In this document: in pieces, positions 26,088 to 35,941 of the stretch
How positions within the stretch are numbered: position 1 is the stretch's first letter
How the letters are laid out: every line of letters begins with the position of its first letter
Assembly (NCBI GenBank): GCA_024226935.1
Contig: JAAELK010000214.1
Location: 1 to 64,000, forward strand
Direction: 5' to 3'
DNA from: Desulfobacteraceae bacterium
Lineage (GTDB): Bacteria; Desulfobacterota; Desulfobacteria; Desulfobacterales; Desulfobacteraceae
DNA length: 64,000 nt
Translations under genes and position numbers: made by a program
Notes under the pieces: generated by a model
The model's input: the letters and a program-made list of their open reading frames with translations, nothing else
Told to the model about the DNA's origin: nothing
The model's database searches: none

Positions 26088-28094
26088 CTATTCCCTTTCC
26101 TTGTCCTGATCTTCCCGATCCGCAACTTTTTCATCGGAATCTTTAACAGGCTTTTTGAGGAGCTCATCCATGGTTTTTATTTCGTCTGAACCATCAACCT
26201 CGGGTTTAACAACTTGCTCCGCCTGGGGCTTAACGGTTTCCTCCACCAAAGGCTCCACATGGATCTTGATATTTTTCCGGCCGAAAAAATCAAAATCAGG
26301 TCTTAATTTTGCAATAAGATCATCCAACTCCGATCCCATGACGGTCTCTTTTTCAATGAGCAGGTCGGTAAGGGCATGGAGAATATCTAGATTCGCTTCC
26401 AGGACCCTTTTAGCATTCTTATAGGCCCGATCAATGATCGTGGAAATTTCTGAATCAATCTGCTGGGCAGTTGCCTCGGAATAGCTCTTTGCCTGGGTCA
26501 TCTCCCTGCCAATAAAAATATTATCATCATGATCTTCATAGGAAAGCAGAGCCAGATTATCACTCATACCAAAGCTTCTCACCATGCTATTGGCAAGTTT
26601 TGTAGCCTGCTTGATATCATTGGAGGCTCCGGTGCTGATCCGCTTGAAGATAATTTCTTCAGCCACCCGTCCACCAAAAGCGATGGCAAGTTCATTCTCC
26701 AGCTGATCCTTATACTTAAAATCCCCTTCCTCGGGCAGAAACCAGGTAACTCCTGCGGCCCGTCCCCTGGGGATGATGGTAATCTTATTGACTGTATCTG
26801 TATTGGGCAAAAATCTTGCTACCAGGGCATGACCGCCTTCATGGTAGGCAGTTGTCTTTCTTTCTTCTTCCTTGATGACCTTGGATTTTCTTTCAAGACC
26901 CATATAAACCTTGTCCTTAGAATCTTCAAAATCCCGCATGGTCAATTTTTCATGATCACGCTTCGCTGCCAGAAGAGCTGCTTCATTGACCAGGTTTTCA
27001 AGGTCTGCACCGGAAAATCCCGGAGTTCCCTTTGCCAGAATAGTCGGGCTTACATCATTGGCCAGGGGGGTTTTTTTCATGTGTACCTTCAAGATACCTT
27101 CCCGACCTTTAATGTCCGGCATGTCCACAACCACCTGACGGTCAAACCGTCCCGGCCTGAGAAGAGCAGGGTCCAGAACATCGGCCCGGTTGGTAGCTGC
27201 CATAAGAATTACACCTTCATTGGATTCAAATCCATCCATTTCTACCAGAAGCTGATTTAAGGTTTGTTCCCGTTCGTCATGTCCACCACCCATGCCGGCA
27301 CCCCTTTGACGTCCCACGGCATCGATTTCATCGATGAAGATGATACAAGGGGCATTTTTTTTACCCTGGGCAAACAAATCCCTGACCCGGGAAGCTCCGA
27401 CACCCACAAACATTTCAACAAAATCCGATCCGGAAATAGTGAAAAACGGGACTCCGGCTTCGCCTGCAACTGCCCGGGAAAGAAGGGTTTTACCGGTACC
27501 TGGGTTTCCAACTAACAAAACACCCTTGGGAATTCGCCCACCCAAACGGGTGAATTTATCCGGAGTTTTTAAAAACTCCACCACTTCGGCCAGTTCTTCC
27601 TTTGCTTCATCAATACCTTCCACATTAGCAAAGGTAACCTGCTCGCCTTTATCGTCTATAAGACGGGCGCGGCTTTTACCAAAGGACATGGCTTTTCCGC
27701 CACCACCGCCACCTCCTTGCATCTGGCGCATGAAGAAAATCCACACACCAATGAGAACAATCATGGGCAACCAGGAGATCACAATGGACATAAACCACGA
27801 GGTTTCTGCCGGGGGTTTAGCCTTGATATCAACCCCTTTATTTCTCAATGTTTGGATCAGCTGCTTGTCTTCCGGAGCAAAGCTTTTGTATTTAGCGTTT
27901 TTGCTGTCTGTGATATATAAATTTTGTCCCTGAATCACCACACTCTTGACATGGCCGTTATCAACCATTGACAAAAAGTCTGAATACCCGACATCCGTCG
28001 GACCTGTCTGTTGCTGGTTAAATATATTGTAAAGCATGACCATCATCAAGACAATCACCAGCCACAGGGAAATATTTTTATAGAATTGATTCAA
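26088..28094 (-). CDS. ftsH: ATP-dependent membrane zinc metalloprotease FtsH
   Basis: A 668-residue inner-membrane protease for misfolded and regulatory proteins. Two spans (residues 8-24 and about 102-122) bracket a small periplasmic domain. A Gly run (127-133) precedes the AAA module: Walker A GNPGTGKT at 196-203, Walker [12 protein letters not shown] near 251-261, [22 protein letters not shown]. The zinc site HEGGH is at 418-422. The C-terminal tail (after about 610) is long and acidic with many Glu/Lys. ftsH starts 90 bases after tilS and is followed at 11 bases by folP. SPFH-type partners hflK/hflC are not adjacent, although a separate SPFH protein lies at 52.6 kb. Confidence 0.98.
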   Translation of the reverse strand: MNQFYKNISLWLVIVLMMVMLYNIFNQQQTGPTDVGYSDFLSMVDNGHVKSVVIQGQNLYITDSKNAKYKSFAPEDKQLIQTLRNKGVDIKAKPPAETSWFMSIVISWLPMIVLIGVWIFFMRQMQGGGGGGGKAMSFGKSRARLIDDKGEQVTFANVEGIDEAKEELAEVVEFLKTPDKFTRLGGRIPKGVLLVGNPGTGKTLLSRAVAGEAGVPFFTISGSDFVEMFVGVGASRVRDLFAQGKKNAPCIIFIDEIDAVGRQRGAGMGGGHDEREQTLNQLLVEMDGFESNEGVILMAATNRADVLDPALLRPGRFDRQVVVDMPDIKGREGILKVHMKKTPLANDVSPTILAKGTPGFSGADLENLVNEAALLAAKRDHEKLTMRDFEDSKDKVYMGLERKSKVIKEEERKTTAYHEGGHALVARFLPNTDTVNKITIIPRGRAAGVTWFLPEEGDFKYKDQLENELAIAFGGRVAEEIIFKRISTGASNDIKQATKLANSMVRSFGMSDNLALLSYEDHDDNIFIGREMTQAKSYSEATAQQIDSEISTIIDRAYKNAKRVLEANLDILHALTDLLIEKETVMGSELDDLIAKLRPDFDFFGRKNIKIHVEPLVEETVKPQAEQVVKPEVDGSDEIKTMDELLKKPVKDSDEKVADREDQDKERE

Positions 28095-28184
28095 AGTGTT
28101 TCCTCTCTTTTTTCGTTAAATATGGAATCAATAAAACTTGGATTATATATAAACATAAAATTTGAATATACAAGGAAAAAAAAT

Positions 28185-29288
28185 TTAGCACTGTCCCTTT
28201 AGATTCTTTGTTACACCCCGCAGGAGCTGCTTTTTACCCTTGCCAAGTTCCCTTAACCCCAGGGCTTCTTTTTGAATACAAAGTCGTTCCTGGGTCTTAT
28301 ATACCCGAATTCGTCCCGGTAAGTCGAGACTTTTACCAGATTCTGCCCTGGACATAAGGACAAGAATATCCTGGACATGGGCCAGAGTAATCCGTTTAAG
28401 ATCTTTTTTGACCCGCTCAATGGCCTGTCTTAAGACACGATTAACAAGGGCAGGATGGCTTTTGATCAGTTTGGCAATTGACAGGACCACCAGGGCCTTA
28501 TTTTCTTCGATCATACAAAAATTAAAAACCTGGCTGGCCTGGGCCGTCAAAAAATCTTCTTCCTGACGGATGATATGACTGAGACGATCCAGGCTGGATT
28601 TTATTTCAGGATTAAAATCCTGCTCCAGCCTGGGGATTAAATTGTGGCGGATTTTATTACGTAAATAGGATTCATCCGTGTTGGAAGAATCCACCACAAA
28701 GGGTTGATCCTTTTCCCTTAAAAAATTTAAAATTCTTAATTTTGGCATCTGAATCAAGGGACGGATAAACCGGTTTTCCCGCATGGGTGGAATCCCGCTC
28801 AACCCCCTGGGACCGGCTCCACGTAACAGACTTATGAGCACCTGCTCTGCATTATCATCCCGATTGTGCCCCGTGGCAATTTTTGTAAATTTGTGGGTAT
28901 CTGCTATTTTTGTAAAAAAAGCATACCGGGCATTTCGGCCGGCTTCCTCTATGGATAGATGGTTTTTTTTTGCCAGATTCCCGATATCCATTTTTTTACC
29001 GAAAAAAGGCAGACATAATCGGTGGGCAAGATCTTTAACAAAATTTTCATCTCTCTGGGATTCCTCCCCCCGAAGGCCGTGGTTAAAATGGGCAATACCA
29101 AGGGCCAGCTCCAGGTTTTTCACCAGAAAAAGGAGGGCCAATACCAGGGTCACAGAATCAGGACCTCCGGAAACTCCTACCAGAACAGCATCCTTTTTTT
29201 GGATCATATTAAATTGCAAAATGGTCTCCAAAACCTCTCTTACAAAGGGGTCACCTATGGTATCAACCCGGATCATGGGAGTTAACAT
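28185..29288 (-). CDS. tilS: tRNA(Ile)-lysidine synthase
   Basis: A 367-residue enzyme that converts the wobble C34 of the AUA-decoding tRNA(Ile) to lysidine. The PP-loop is SGGPDS at residues 40-45, followed by GIAHFNHGLRGEESQRDENFV and the KIATGHNRDDNAEQVLISLLRGAGPRGLSGIPP stretch. Length fits the shorter TilS type with a reduced C-terminal part. The ATG at 29288 overlaps the mqnD stop (ATGTTAA), so translation is coupled. The pairing tilS-ftsH is widespread. No hpt gene is present. Confidence 0.95.
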   Translation of the reverse strand: MLTPMIRVDTIGDPFVREVLETILQFNMIQKKDAVLVGVSGGPDSVTLVLALLFLVKNLELALGIAHFNHGLRGEESQRDENFVKDLAHRLCLPFFGKKMDIGNLAKKNHLSIEEAGRNARYAFFTKIADTHKFTKIATGHNRDDNAEQVLISLLRGAGPRGLSGIPPMRENRFIRPLIQMPKLRILNFLREKDQPFVVDSSNTDESYLRNKIRHNLIPRLEQDFNPEIKSSLDRLSHIIRQEEDFLTAQASQVFNFCMIEENKALVVLSIAKLIKSHPALVNRVLRQAIERVKKDLKRITLAHVQDILVLMSRAESGKSLDLPGRIRVYKTQERLCIQKEALGLRELGKGKKQLLRGVTKNLKGQC

Positions 29289-30139
29289 GCAAAAAGAGGC
29301 TGGGAAGATAATTGCATCAGTCCGGCCCTGGCTGCATATTCAAAAAAAGTGGTCACGGCAGTGGTTCCCTGGGTGCCGATATCTTTTGAAAATTCATTGA
29401 CATAAAGTCCAATATGCCGTTGAATCACATGGTCCTCCATCTCCTGGGCATATCCACGGATATAATCATCCCCCATGGCAGGATGTAAAAAAGCATGTTC
29501 AATTGACCGGCCGATCAAGGTCTGGATTTCCATCGCCAGGGCCGGGTCCATGGAACGCTTAACGGCAATACAGCCTAAGGGAATGGGAAGAGAAGTCTTA
29601 TCCTCCCACCATCGACCCAAGTCTGCTTTCATCTCAAGATTCATATTTTGATATATGAAACGCCCTTCATGGATTATCACCCCAAAGTCCACCTTCCCTT
29701 CCATCACGGCCGGCATGATTGTTTCAAAGGGCATGGGAACAATCTTGGTCTCAACATCGGAAAACAGATCATCCATGTAAAATCTGAATAGATGATAGGC
29801 GGTGGTGCCAAGACCTGGAACGGCTATCACTTTTTTCCCCTTGTCATCTAAGAACCTGTTTGCCCGGGAAATAACCAGGGGGCCGCATCCCATTCCCAGG
29901 GCGGCACCGGTTCGCAACAGGGCATATTTATCCAGAAGATTCCCCAGGGCAGCAAAGGAAAGCTTGGTAATCCCATAGGCTCCTCTGGCGGCTTTCTGAT
30001 TCAAGGTTTCTACATCTTCAAGAATAATGTTAAAGTCAAAGTCGCCGGTATCAATCATTTTTTTGGCAATGCCTTTGAAGATGAAGGTATCATTGGGACA
30101 GCCTGAATAGGCTAAATCATATATTTTCTCAGGTTTCAT
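29282..30139 (-). CDS. mqnD: 1,4-dihydroxy-6-naphthoate synthase (futalosine pathway of menaquinone)
   Basis: A 285-residue enzyme that converts cyclic dehypoxanthinyl futalosine to 1,4-dihydroxy-6-naphthoate. The opening LAYSGCPNDTFIFKGIAKK is the MqnD signature. Then VETLNQKAARGAYGITKLSF, GCGPLVISR, the VIAVPGLGTTAYHLF motif, and DFGVIIHEGRFIYQ follow. MqnD has a periplasmic-binding-protein fold but is cytosolic. Its presence implies menaquinone made by the futalosine route, fitting an anaerobic respirer. No other mqn genes are in the window. The gene heads the run with tilS. Confidence 0.93.
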   Translation of the reverse strand: MKPEKIYDLAYSGCPNDTFIFKGIAKKMIDTGDFDFNIILEDVETLNQKAARGAYGITKLSFAALGNLLDKYALLRTGAALGMGCGPLVISRANRFLDDKGKKVIAVPGLGTTAYHLFRFYMDDLFSDVETKIVPMPFETIMPAVMEGKVDFGVIIHEGRFIYQNMNLEMKADLGRWWEDKTSLPIPLGCIAVKRSMDPALAMEIQTLIGRSIEHAFLHPAMGDDYIRGYAQEMEDHVIQRHIGLYVNEFSKDIGTQGTTAVTTFFEYAARAGLMQLSSQPLFAC

Positions 30140-30161
30140 ATCACCATTAATATCAAACTTA

Positions 30162-30195
30162 GTGGGTTGAATGCAATCTGAATTTCACAACCCAC
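30162..30195 (-). promoter_or_regulatory. Hairpin in the mqnD leader
   Basis: GTGGGTTG (30162-30169) pairs with CAACCCAC (30188-30195), 22-56 bases before the mqnD start. AT-alternating sequence just beyond (30200-30220) may be part of the promoter. The hairpin's role is unknown. Confidence 0.4.
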
Positions 30196-30357
30196 CCTAA
30201 TATATGATATATATATATACAATTCAAGAAATAAGCCTTTCCCGAAAAAACATGGTTAGGTATAAGAAAATTAAGCAAAGCGTTTGAATATCGAAATAGG
30301 TTTCAGCCAGATAGATTGTTAAATGGTAATTTACAAGAGTTCCAATCCCTTCGTCAA

Positions 30358-30395
30358 AAAGAGGAAGACTTGATTCAGAAAGAGGAAGACTTGAT
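30358..30395 (+). repeat. Tandem 17-bp repeat containing a duplicated ribosome site
   Basis: AAAGAGGAAGACTTGAT occurs at 30358-30374 and again at 30379-30395, ending directly before the kinase ATG. Each copy contains GAGGAA; only the second is placed for translation. Confidence 0.75.
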
Positions 30396-33300
30396 ATGGA
30401 TGCCAAAAATAAAATTCCAAGGAGAGTGCCCCCGGGATACCATGAAATAATTAAGCGTTTAACAAACACTTTTTTTAACCTGGGGATCATCTTTATTCTT
30501 TTGCTCACCTCTGGTGAGTCTGCAGATGCACGTCCCGTCAAAGTTGGCGTCTACGACAATGCACCCATAGTTTTTCAGGATAAAAACAAAAAATTTTCCG
30601 AGCTTTCCGTTGAAATTCTGGAATATATTGCAGCAAAGGAGGACTGGGATCTGGAATTTGTATTCGGCTCCTGGGAAGAGTGTATCAAAAGGCTTGATAA
30701 CGGCGAAATAGATGTTCAAGTCTATATCGCATATTCAAAAAAAAGGGCTTTAAAATATGACTATACCCGGGAAACATTATTAAGCAACTGGGGAACGGTT
30801 TACACCTGGCCCGGCAGCGGCCTGGAGACTATCCTTGATCTTGAAGGAAAACGGGTGGCGATGATGCAAAAGTCAATTCATCCCCCGGCCTTCAAAAAAT
30901 TGATAAACACCTTCGGCATCCAGATTGAGCAGATTGACATTGGAAGTCATCCGGAAGGGTTTAAACTGGTCCATGACAAAAAAGCCGACGCCGTTGTTGT
31001 TAACAGAATATTTGGTCTTACCAACGCCAAACAATTTAATATTGAACAAACCCATATCATTTTTAATCCCATAGAAATACGTTATGCGATGCCCAAGGGG
31101 AAAAATGCTGATCTGATTGTTGCAATAGATCAACACCTCAAAGAGTTAAAGTCCGATAAACATTCCTTGTTCTATAGGGCATATGATTCTGCCTTTGGAA
31201 TTCGCCATTCGATTTTTAAACTTCCTAAATGGATTTATTTAATTACAATTATTGCCTTTGTTACAATTCTCCTGCTTTTTTTCCTGAACAGAACTTCAAA
31301 TCACATTGTAAAAACAAGGACCCGGGAACTTCAAAAAAAAATCACAGAACTCAAACTTGCTGAACGAGATTTATACCATGTGCATTCAAACCTGGAAAGG
31401 CGGGTTGAAGAAAGGACCACCGAGCTGCGATGTGAAATTGAGGAGCGCAAAAAGCTGGAAAAAAATTTGCAGGAAGAAAGAGACTTTCTCGGTGCCCTAC
31501 TTGAAAATATTGAAGATGGTATAGTTGCCTGTGATAAAAATGGAATCTTAAATTTATTTAACCGGGCCACGCGAGAATTTCATGGACTGCCGGAAAAACC
31601 CCTGACCGCCGACCAATGGGCCAAACATTATGATCTGTTTCTTGCTGATGGAAAAACACGTATGAAAAAAGAAGAAATCCCTCTGTATTCAGCCTTTCGA
31701 GGTAACAATATCAAAAAGCTGGAAATGGTGATCAGACCCAAGAAAGGCAAAAAACATATAGTACAGGCTTCTGGACAACCCTTGTTGGATATCCAGGGAA
31801 CTGTTTGCGGAGCAGTTATATCGATGCATGACATAACAGAACAAAAAAAAGCCTACGATATTCTTGAAACTAAAGTGGAGGAACGAACCAGGCAATTGAG
31901 AGAAAGCCGGGATCTGGCACAAACATATCTTAATATTGCAGGTGTCATTTTTGCCGCCCTCAATCGCGCAGGTGAGATTATTCTGATTAACCAGAAGGGT
32001 TGTGAAATTCTTAATATTTCAGAAAAAAAAGCCCTGGGCCTCAACTGGTTCGATCATTTTCTTCCCCCAGAAATGATAAATGAACAAAAAAAAGCTTTTC
32101 TCCAATTAATGCAGGGCAAAGTGGATGCAGCCGAGTACTATGACAACCCCATTTTAACCTGGTCGGGAGAAGAACGGTTCATAAGCTTCCATAACACCTT
32201 GTTAAAGGGTAGTGAAGGTAATATTACAGGGATATTATGGTCGGGTGAAGATATCACCGAAAAACGACAATTTGAAAAAGAAAAAGAGAAACTGGCGGAC
32301 CAACTTCAGCAATCCCACAAGATGGAAGCCATCGGCACATTGGCCGGTGGAATAGCCCATGATTTCAATAATATCCTGGCTGCTATCCTCGGTTACGCTG
32401 ATATGGCCAGAGATGAGACCCCGGATGACAGCCCTGCAAAACCTCAAATTGAAGAGATATTGAGGGCCGGTAACCGGGCCAGGAATCTTGTGCAACAAAT
32501 TCTTGCTTTCAGCAGAAAAGAGCTCCATGAACGGGTTCCAATAAAAATTTATCCGATAATTACAGAAGCATTAACACTTCTTCGAGCTTCGATCCCAACC
32601 ACCATAAAAATCCGGCAGAAGCTTGACCCCGCCTGCGGCAATATTCTTGGGGATCCAACCCAAATCCACCAGGTAGTTGTGAATATTTGTACAAATTCTG
32701 CCCAGGCCATGGACGAAAAAGGAGGAGTTTTACAAATTGATCTGAAAAAGGTTAAAATAAAAACAGATGACCTGGTAAAAAATCCAACCCTGAAAATTGG
32801 TTCCTATATACAAATTTCCATCAAAGACAGTGGTATAGGCATTAAGCAAGAATATCTTGATCGAATCTTTGATCCATACTTCACAACCAAAAAAGTTGGT
32901 GAGGGCTCCGGCATGGGATTAGCCGTTGTTCTGGGAATTATCAAAGGCCATGACGGTATGATTACAGTTGAGAGCCAACATGGCAAATGCACCACATTCA
33001 ATGTATATTTACCAAAAATTAAAGAGCAGATTAGTGAAGTGATAAAACATGCTCAAATTCTTCCCGGGGGCAAAGAGAACATCCTTGTTGTTGATGATGA
33101 CAAAAGCATTGCAAATTTGACCAAATTGAGGGCTGAACGTCTTGGTTATCAAGTGACTGCGACAACAAGCAGTATAGACGCACTTCAATTATTTCGTTCC
33201 CGACCAAATGCTTTTGATCTTGTTATAACCGACCAGACAATGCCCGAACTAACCGGGGAGCAATTGGCTTTAAAATTACTGGATATCAAGCCCGATCTCC

Positions 33301-33443
33301 CTATTATCCTTTGTACTGGATACAGCACAAAGATGGATGCTGCTAGGGCCAAATCATTGGGTATCAGAGCCTTGATTATGAAACCCACTGACAATGAAGA
33401 GTTTGCCGGAATGATCCGACAAGTTCTGGATAAAACCATTTAA
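30396..33443 (+). CDS. Hybrid histidine kinase with periplasmic solute-binding sensor
   Basis: A 1015-residue membrane sensor. A signal/anchor span (24-42) precedes a family-3 solute-binding domain (about 45-265: VKVGVYDNAPIVFQDKNKKF, EIDVQVYIAYSKKRALKYDYT). A second span (276-298) leads to a coiled coil (VEERTTELRCEIEERKKLE), two PAS domains (about 365-480 and 500-620), and a HisKA domain with the phospho-acceptor His655 in TLAGGIAHDFNNILA. The ATPase follows, with the KVGEGSGMGLAVV box, and a receiver domain ends the protein with Asp946 in LVITDQTMPE. Signal would pass from His655 to Asp946, then to an unseen partner or by reverse transfer. It is followed 16 bases later by an MFS exporter, suggesting cotranscription. 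Confidence 0.93.
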   Translation: MDAKNKIPRRVPPGYHEIIKRLTNTFFNLGIIFILLLTSGESADARPVKVGVYDNAPIVFQDKNKKFSELSVEILEYIAAKEDWDLEFVFGSWEECIKRLDNGEIDVQVYIAYSKKRALKYDYTRETLLSNWGTVYTWPGSGLETILDLEGKRVAMMQKSIHPPAFKKLINTFGIQIEQIDIGSHPEGFKLVHDKKADAVVVNRIFGLTNAKQFNIEQTHIIFNPIEIRYAMPKGKNADLIVAIDQHLKELKSDKHSLFYRAYDSAFGIRHSIFKLPKWIYLITIIAFVTILLLFFLNRTSNHIVKTRTRELQKKITELKLAERDLYHVHSNLERRVEERTTELRCEIEERKKLEKNLQEERDFLGALLENIEDGIVACDKNGILNLFNRATREFHGLPEKPLTADQWAKHYDLFLADGKTRMKKEEIPLYSAFRGNNIKKLEMVIRPKKGKKHIVQASGQPLLDIQGTVCGAVISMHDITEQKKAYDILETKVEERTRQLRESRDLAQTYLNIAGVIFAALNRAGEIILINQKGCEILNISEKKALGLNWFDHFLPPEMINEQKKAFLQLMQGKVDAAEYYDNPILTWSGEERFISFHNTLLKGSEGNITGILWSGEDITEKRQFEKEKEKLADQLQQSHKMEAIGTLAGGIAHDFNNILAAILGYADMARDETPDDSPAKPQIEEILRAGNRARNLVQQILAFSRKELHERVPIKIYPIITEALTLLRASIPTTIKIRQKLDPACGNILGDPTQIHQVVVNICTNSAQAMDEKGGVLQIDLKKVKIKTDDLVKNPTLKIGSYIQISIKDSGIGIKQEYLDRIFDPYFTTKKVGEGSGMGLAVVLGIIKGHDGMITVESQHGKCTTFNVYLPKIKEQISEVIKHAQILPGGKENILVVDDDKSIANLTKLRAERLGYQVTATTSSIDALQLFRSRPNAFDLVITDQTMPELTGEQLALKLLDIKPDLPIILCTGYSTKMDAARAKSLGIRALIMKPTDNEEFAGMIRQVLDKTI

Positions 33444-33459
33444 GGCAAGGATCTTTCCC

Positions 33460-34662
33460 ATGACTGCTGAAAAGAAGATAAAACATACCTGGTATTTCCT
33501 GGTCACCATCCTGCTCATGCCGCCTCTTATGGGGATGGGCATCGATCTCTATATTCCCTCCCTGCCGTGGATTGTAAAAAGCCTGCACACCAATAAAGAA
33601 ATGGTTCAACTCACCATTGCCATCTATCTGGCGGGCAATGCCGCCGGAGCTTTATTTTTCGGAGTGGTGTCCGATAATCATGGCCGTAAACGCCCTCTGA
33701 TAGCCGGCATTATCGGCTACGTCGGGGTCTGCCTGTTAATAATTGCCATACCCAATATCTGGGCATTATTGACCTTGCGTTTTTTACAGGGGTTTTTCAC
33801 AGGTGCGACGGGAACAGCCTTTCGCGCCATGATAACCGACGCCTTTGAGCCTGGCACTGAACGTCAACAAATGACCGCATCATGTACATTAGCCTGGTCC
33901 CTTGGGCCCATTATCGCACCCTTTATAGGCGGTTATTTACAACACTACTTTAATTGGCAGGCTAATTTTGTTTTTTATATTGGCTACGTTTTGCTGCTCT
34001 TTGTTTTCACCATGACCATACCGGAAACCCACCCGTCTCCCAAGCCCATGACCCTTAAAGCTGCACTTGGCCAATACCGCAATATTTTCTCCCATGGCCT
34101 ATTCTGGGTCGCAGCCTCCATCATGGGCCTGACTTACGGCATGCTTGTAATCTTCAATGTCATCGGGCCCTTCCTGATTCAAACTGTTTTACACTTCAGT
34201 CCGATACAGTTTGGTCACCTTGCTTTATTGCTGGGAACAGCCCTGTTTGTTGGTTCATCACTCAATCGTTTCATGCTTTCCCATTATACCATTGATTTCA
34301 TGATTTTACTCGGCGTGGGCACTACACTTCTGGGTGCTGTAATCTTACTATTGCTGGGGCTTTTCTTCCCATTAAATATATGGCTGTTGATTGCACCGTT
34401 ACTGATCATGCTCTTTTTTGTCTTTAATCTATTTAGCGCCTGCATGTCATTATGCCTCAGCCTATTTCCCCAGGCAGCAGGAATGGCCGGGGCTGCCATG
34501 GCAGCAATCTTCCTGGGGATAACAGGATTAATGGGCACCCTGGCAACTTTATTGAAAGTTAACACACAAATACCCCTGGCTATTGTTTACATTATAGTTA
34601 ATCTCTTATGTTTGCTGACCTATACCTTGGTCCTTCGCCGACATTTTATCTCAAAAACATGA
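33460..34662 (+). CDS. MFS drug-resistance transporter, Bcr/CflA type
   Basis: A 400-residue transporter with 12 spans. LMPPLMGMGIDLYIPSLPWI and AGNAAGALFFGVVSDNHGRKRPLIAG (motif A) are hallmarks of the Bcr/CflA subfamily, along with RFLQGFFTGATGTAFRAMITDAF (motif D/G region) and SLGPIIAPFIGGYL (motif C). Such pumps expel drugs or small metabolites by proton antiport. It starts 16 bases after the histidine kinase gene; that kinase may sense the substrate, but this is inference. Confidence 0.93.
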   Translation: MTAEKKIKHTWYFLVTILLMPPLMGMGIDLYIPSLPWIVKSLHTNKEMVQLTIAIYLAGNAAGALFFGVVSDNHGRKRPLIAGIIGYVGVCLLIIAIPNIWALLTLRFLQGFFTGATGTAFRAMITDAFEPGTERQQMTASCTLAWSLGPIIAPFIGGYLQHYFNWQANFVFYIGYVLLLFVFTMTIPETHPSPKPMTLKAALGQYRNIFSHGLFWVAASIMGLTYGMLVIFNVIGPFLIQTVLHFSPIQFGHLALLLGTALFVGSSLNRFMLSHYTIDFMILLGVGTTLLGAVILLLLGLFFPLNIWLLIAPLLIMLFFVFNLFSACMSLCLSLFPQAAGMAGAAMAAIFLGITGLMGTLATLLKVNTQIPLAIVYIIVNLLCLLTYTLVLRRHFISKT

Positions 34663-34677
34663 TCCAAAGATTTTGCT

Positions 34678-34708
34678 AAAAATGCAGCCTGGTGGTGAAT
34701 TTGGGGGA
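34678..34708 (+). repeat. 31-bp direct repeat, left copy
   Basis: Starts AAAAATGCAGC and ends ATTTGGGGGA. It matches 37079-37109 at 29 of 31 positions, and looser similarity continues upstream. The two copies bracket the three-gene signalling cassette. The function is unknown; an element end or a shared regulatory sequence are both possible. Confidence 0.75.
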
Positions 34709-34922
34709 CCTTTTTAATTATTGTAGTCAAACCAAGATTATGATAATCTTCTAAAAGCATTAAAAACAATTCAGCTGCCTGTAAAATCAAGTTAAAATGC
34801 TTTGGAAATCATCTATCATTAAACCGAAGAAGTATTTTGTTTTAAATTCTGCCCACACTCGCTCAGTAAGGCCTGAATAAACGTAAATATTACAACCTCA
34901 TCAACAAACGGAGAGACATTTT

Positions 34923-35297
34923 ATGACAATTTCCATTTTATGTATTGATGATTCAAGGGTTTCCAGAACCTTTATCAAAAAAGGGTTAAAGACAATTTTT
35001 AATGAAAACAACCTGACAATTGAAGAAGCTTCCAACGCATTCGATGCCTTGGACATGTGTCAAAACAAAACCTATGATTTTATCACTCTGGATTTGACAA
35101 TGCCCGACATGAACGGCTATGAGTTTTTAACAACACTAAAAAAAAAAGACATTAAACAAAAAATTATTGTTCTGACAGGAGATATACAACCCCTTGCAAA
35201 AAAAACCGTTATGGAGCTTGGAGCCTCCGGATATCTTGGAAAACCTTTTGAAAATGAACCCATGATAAAGCTTTTGAAAAAGATAGGTATCATATGA
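34923..35297 (+). CDS. CheY-like single-domain response regulator
   Basis: A 124-residue receiver domain with all key residues: the acidic pair D9-D10 (ILCIDDS), phospho-acceptor D57 in ITLDLTMPDMNG, T85 in VLTGD, and K107 in YLGKPF. There is no output domain, so it acts by protein contact, in the manner of CheY. Ribosome site GGAGAG stands before the ATG. The stop overlaps the start of a CheC-like phosphatase by 4 bases (ATGA). Cognate kinase unknown; the hybrid kinase 1.5 kb upstream is a candidate. Confidence 0.95.
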   Translation: MTISILCIDDSRVSRTFIKKGLKTIFNENNLTIEEASNAFDALDMCQNKTYDFITLDLTMPDMNGYEFLTTLKKKDIKQKIIVLTGDIQPLAKKTVMELGASGYLGKPFENEPMIKLLKKIGII

Positions 35298-35941
35298 ATA
35301 TAATCAAATTTACCAAAGATGAATATGACCTTCTCAAAGAAGTCTTTAATCTGGCAATGGGACATGCCGGAAAAGCACTGGCCAACCTGCTTAATGCCTT
35401 TATCGAGCTGAAGGTGCCGGATATTAAACTTGTCAAAGCAGAAAAAGTTATTGAGACCATCTTCGAACACAGTGTCTTTGAGGAAAATGAAAATATTATT
35501 ACCTTCCAACAAAGTTTTTCAAATCCGCATCTAAATGGGATAACCATCGTTGTTTTTGATGATAAAACAAGACACAATATTTCAGATATTCTTGGACTGA
35601 AGGACAAAATGGATGCGATGGGGCAACTGGATTTCATGAATGAACTTTCCAACATACTTGTTGGTGCCTGCATAAACAATATTTCTGAACAACTTTTCAA
35701 CCAAAGTATGTCCTTTAAAAAACCCGAGATGATTGCAGAGGGTATCAGTCTTCGTGAAATGACTTACAATACTTTCATGCGTACAAAGCTGAAATGGCGG
35801 TATACCCTTTTTGTCAAGATATCTCTGTTTTTGAAGGAAAAATCCTTTAAATGTGACCTGATTATTTTCATGTCTGAAAAAGATACTGAAACCATTCTAA
35901 AATCCATTCAGGATTTGATGCCAGAGGACTTATATGAATAA
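35294..35941 (+). CDS. CheC-like CheY phosphatase with two active sites
   Basis: A 215-residue protein of the CheC/CheX/FliY family. Both catalytic motifs of the D/S-xxx-E-xx-N form are intact: D12-E16-N19 in YDLLKEVFNLAMGHAG, and D113-E117-N120 in LDFMNELSNILVG. Such enzymes remove the phosphate from CheY-type regulators. It is translationally coupled to the response regulator (4-base overlap) and to the GGDEF protein (8-base overlap), so the most likely target is that regulator. No other chemotaxis genes are present. Confidence 0.9.
   Translation: MNIIKFTKDEYDLLKEVFNLAMGHAGKALANLLNAFIELKVPDIKLVKAEKVIETIFEHSVFEENENIITFQQSFSNPHLNGITIVVFDDKTRHNISDILGLKDKMDAMGQLDFMNELSNILVGACINNISEQLFNQSMSFKKPEMIAEGISLREMTYNTFMRTKLKWRYTLFVKISLFLKEKSFKCDLIIFMSEKDTETILKSIQDLMPEDLYE

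Noticed and set aside
26529-27260. Rightward frame of 243 codons opposite ftsH
   Set aside because: Antisense shadow of the conserved ftsH AAA module.
34786-34895. Leftward stretch that reads like a short protein remnant (IYVYSGLTERVWAEFK)
   Set aside because: Flanked by stops on both sides and too short to assign; similarity to any domain was only an impression.
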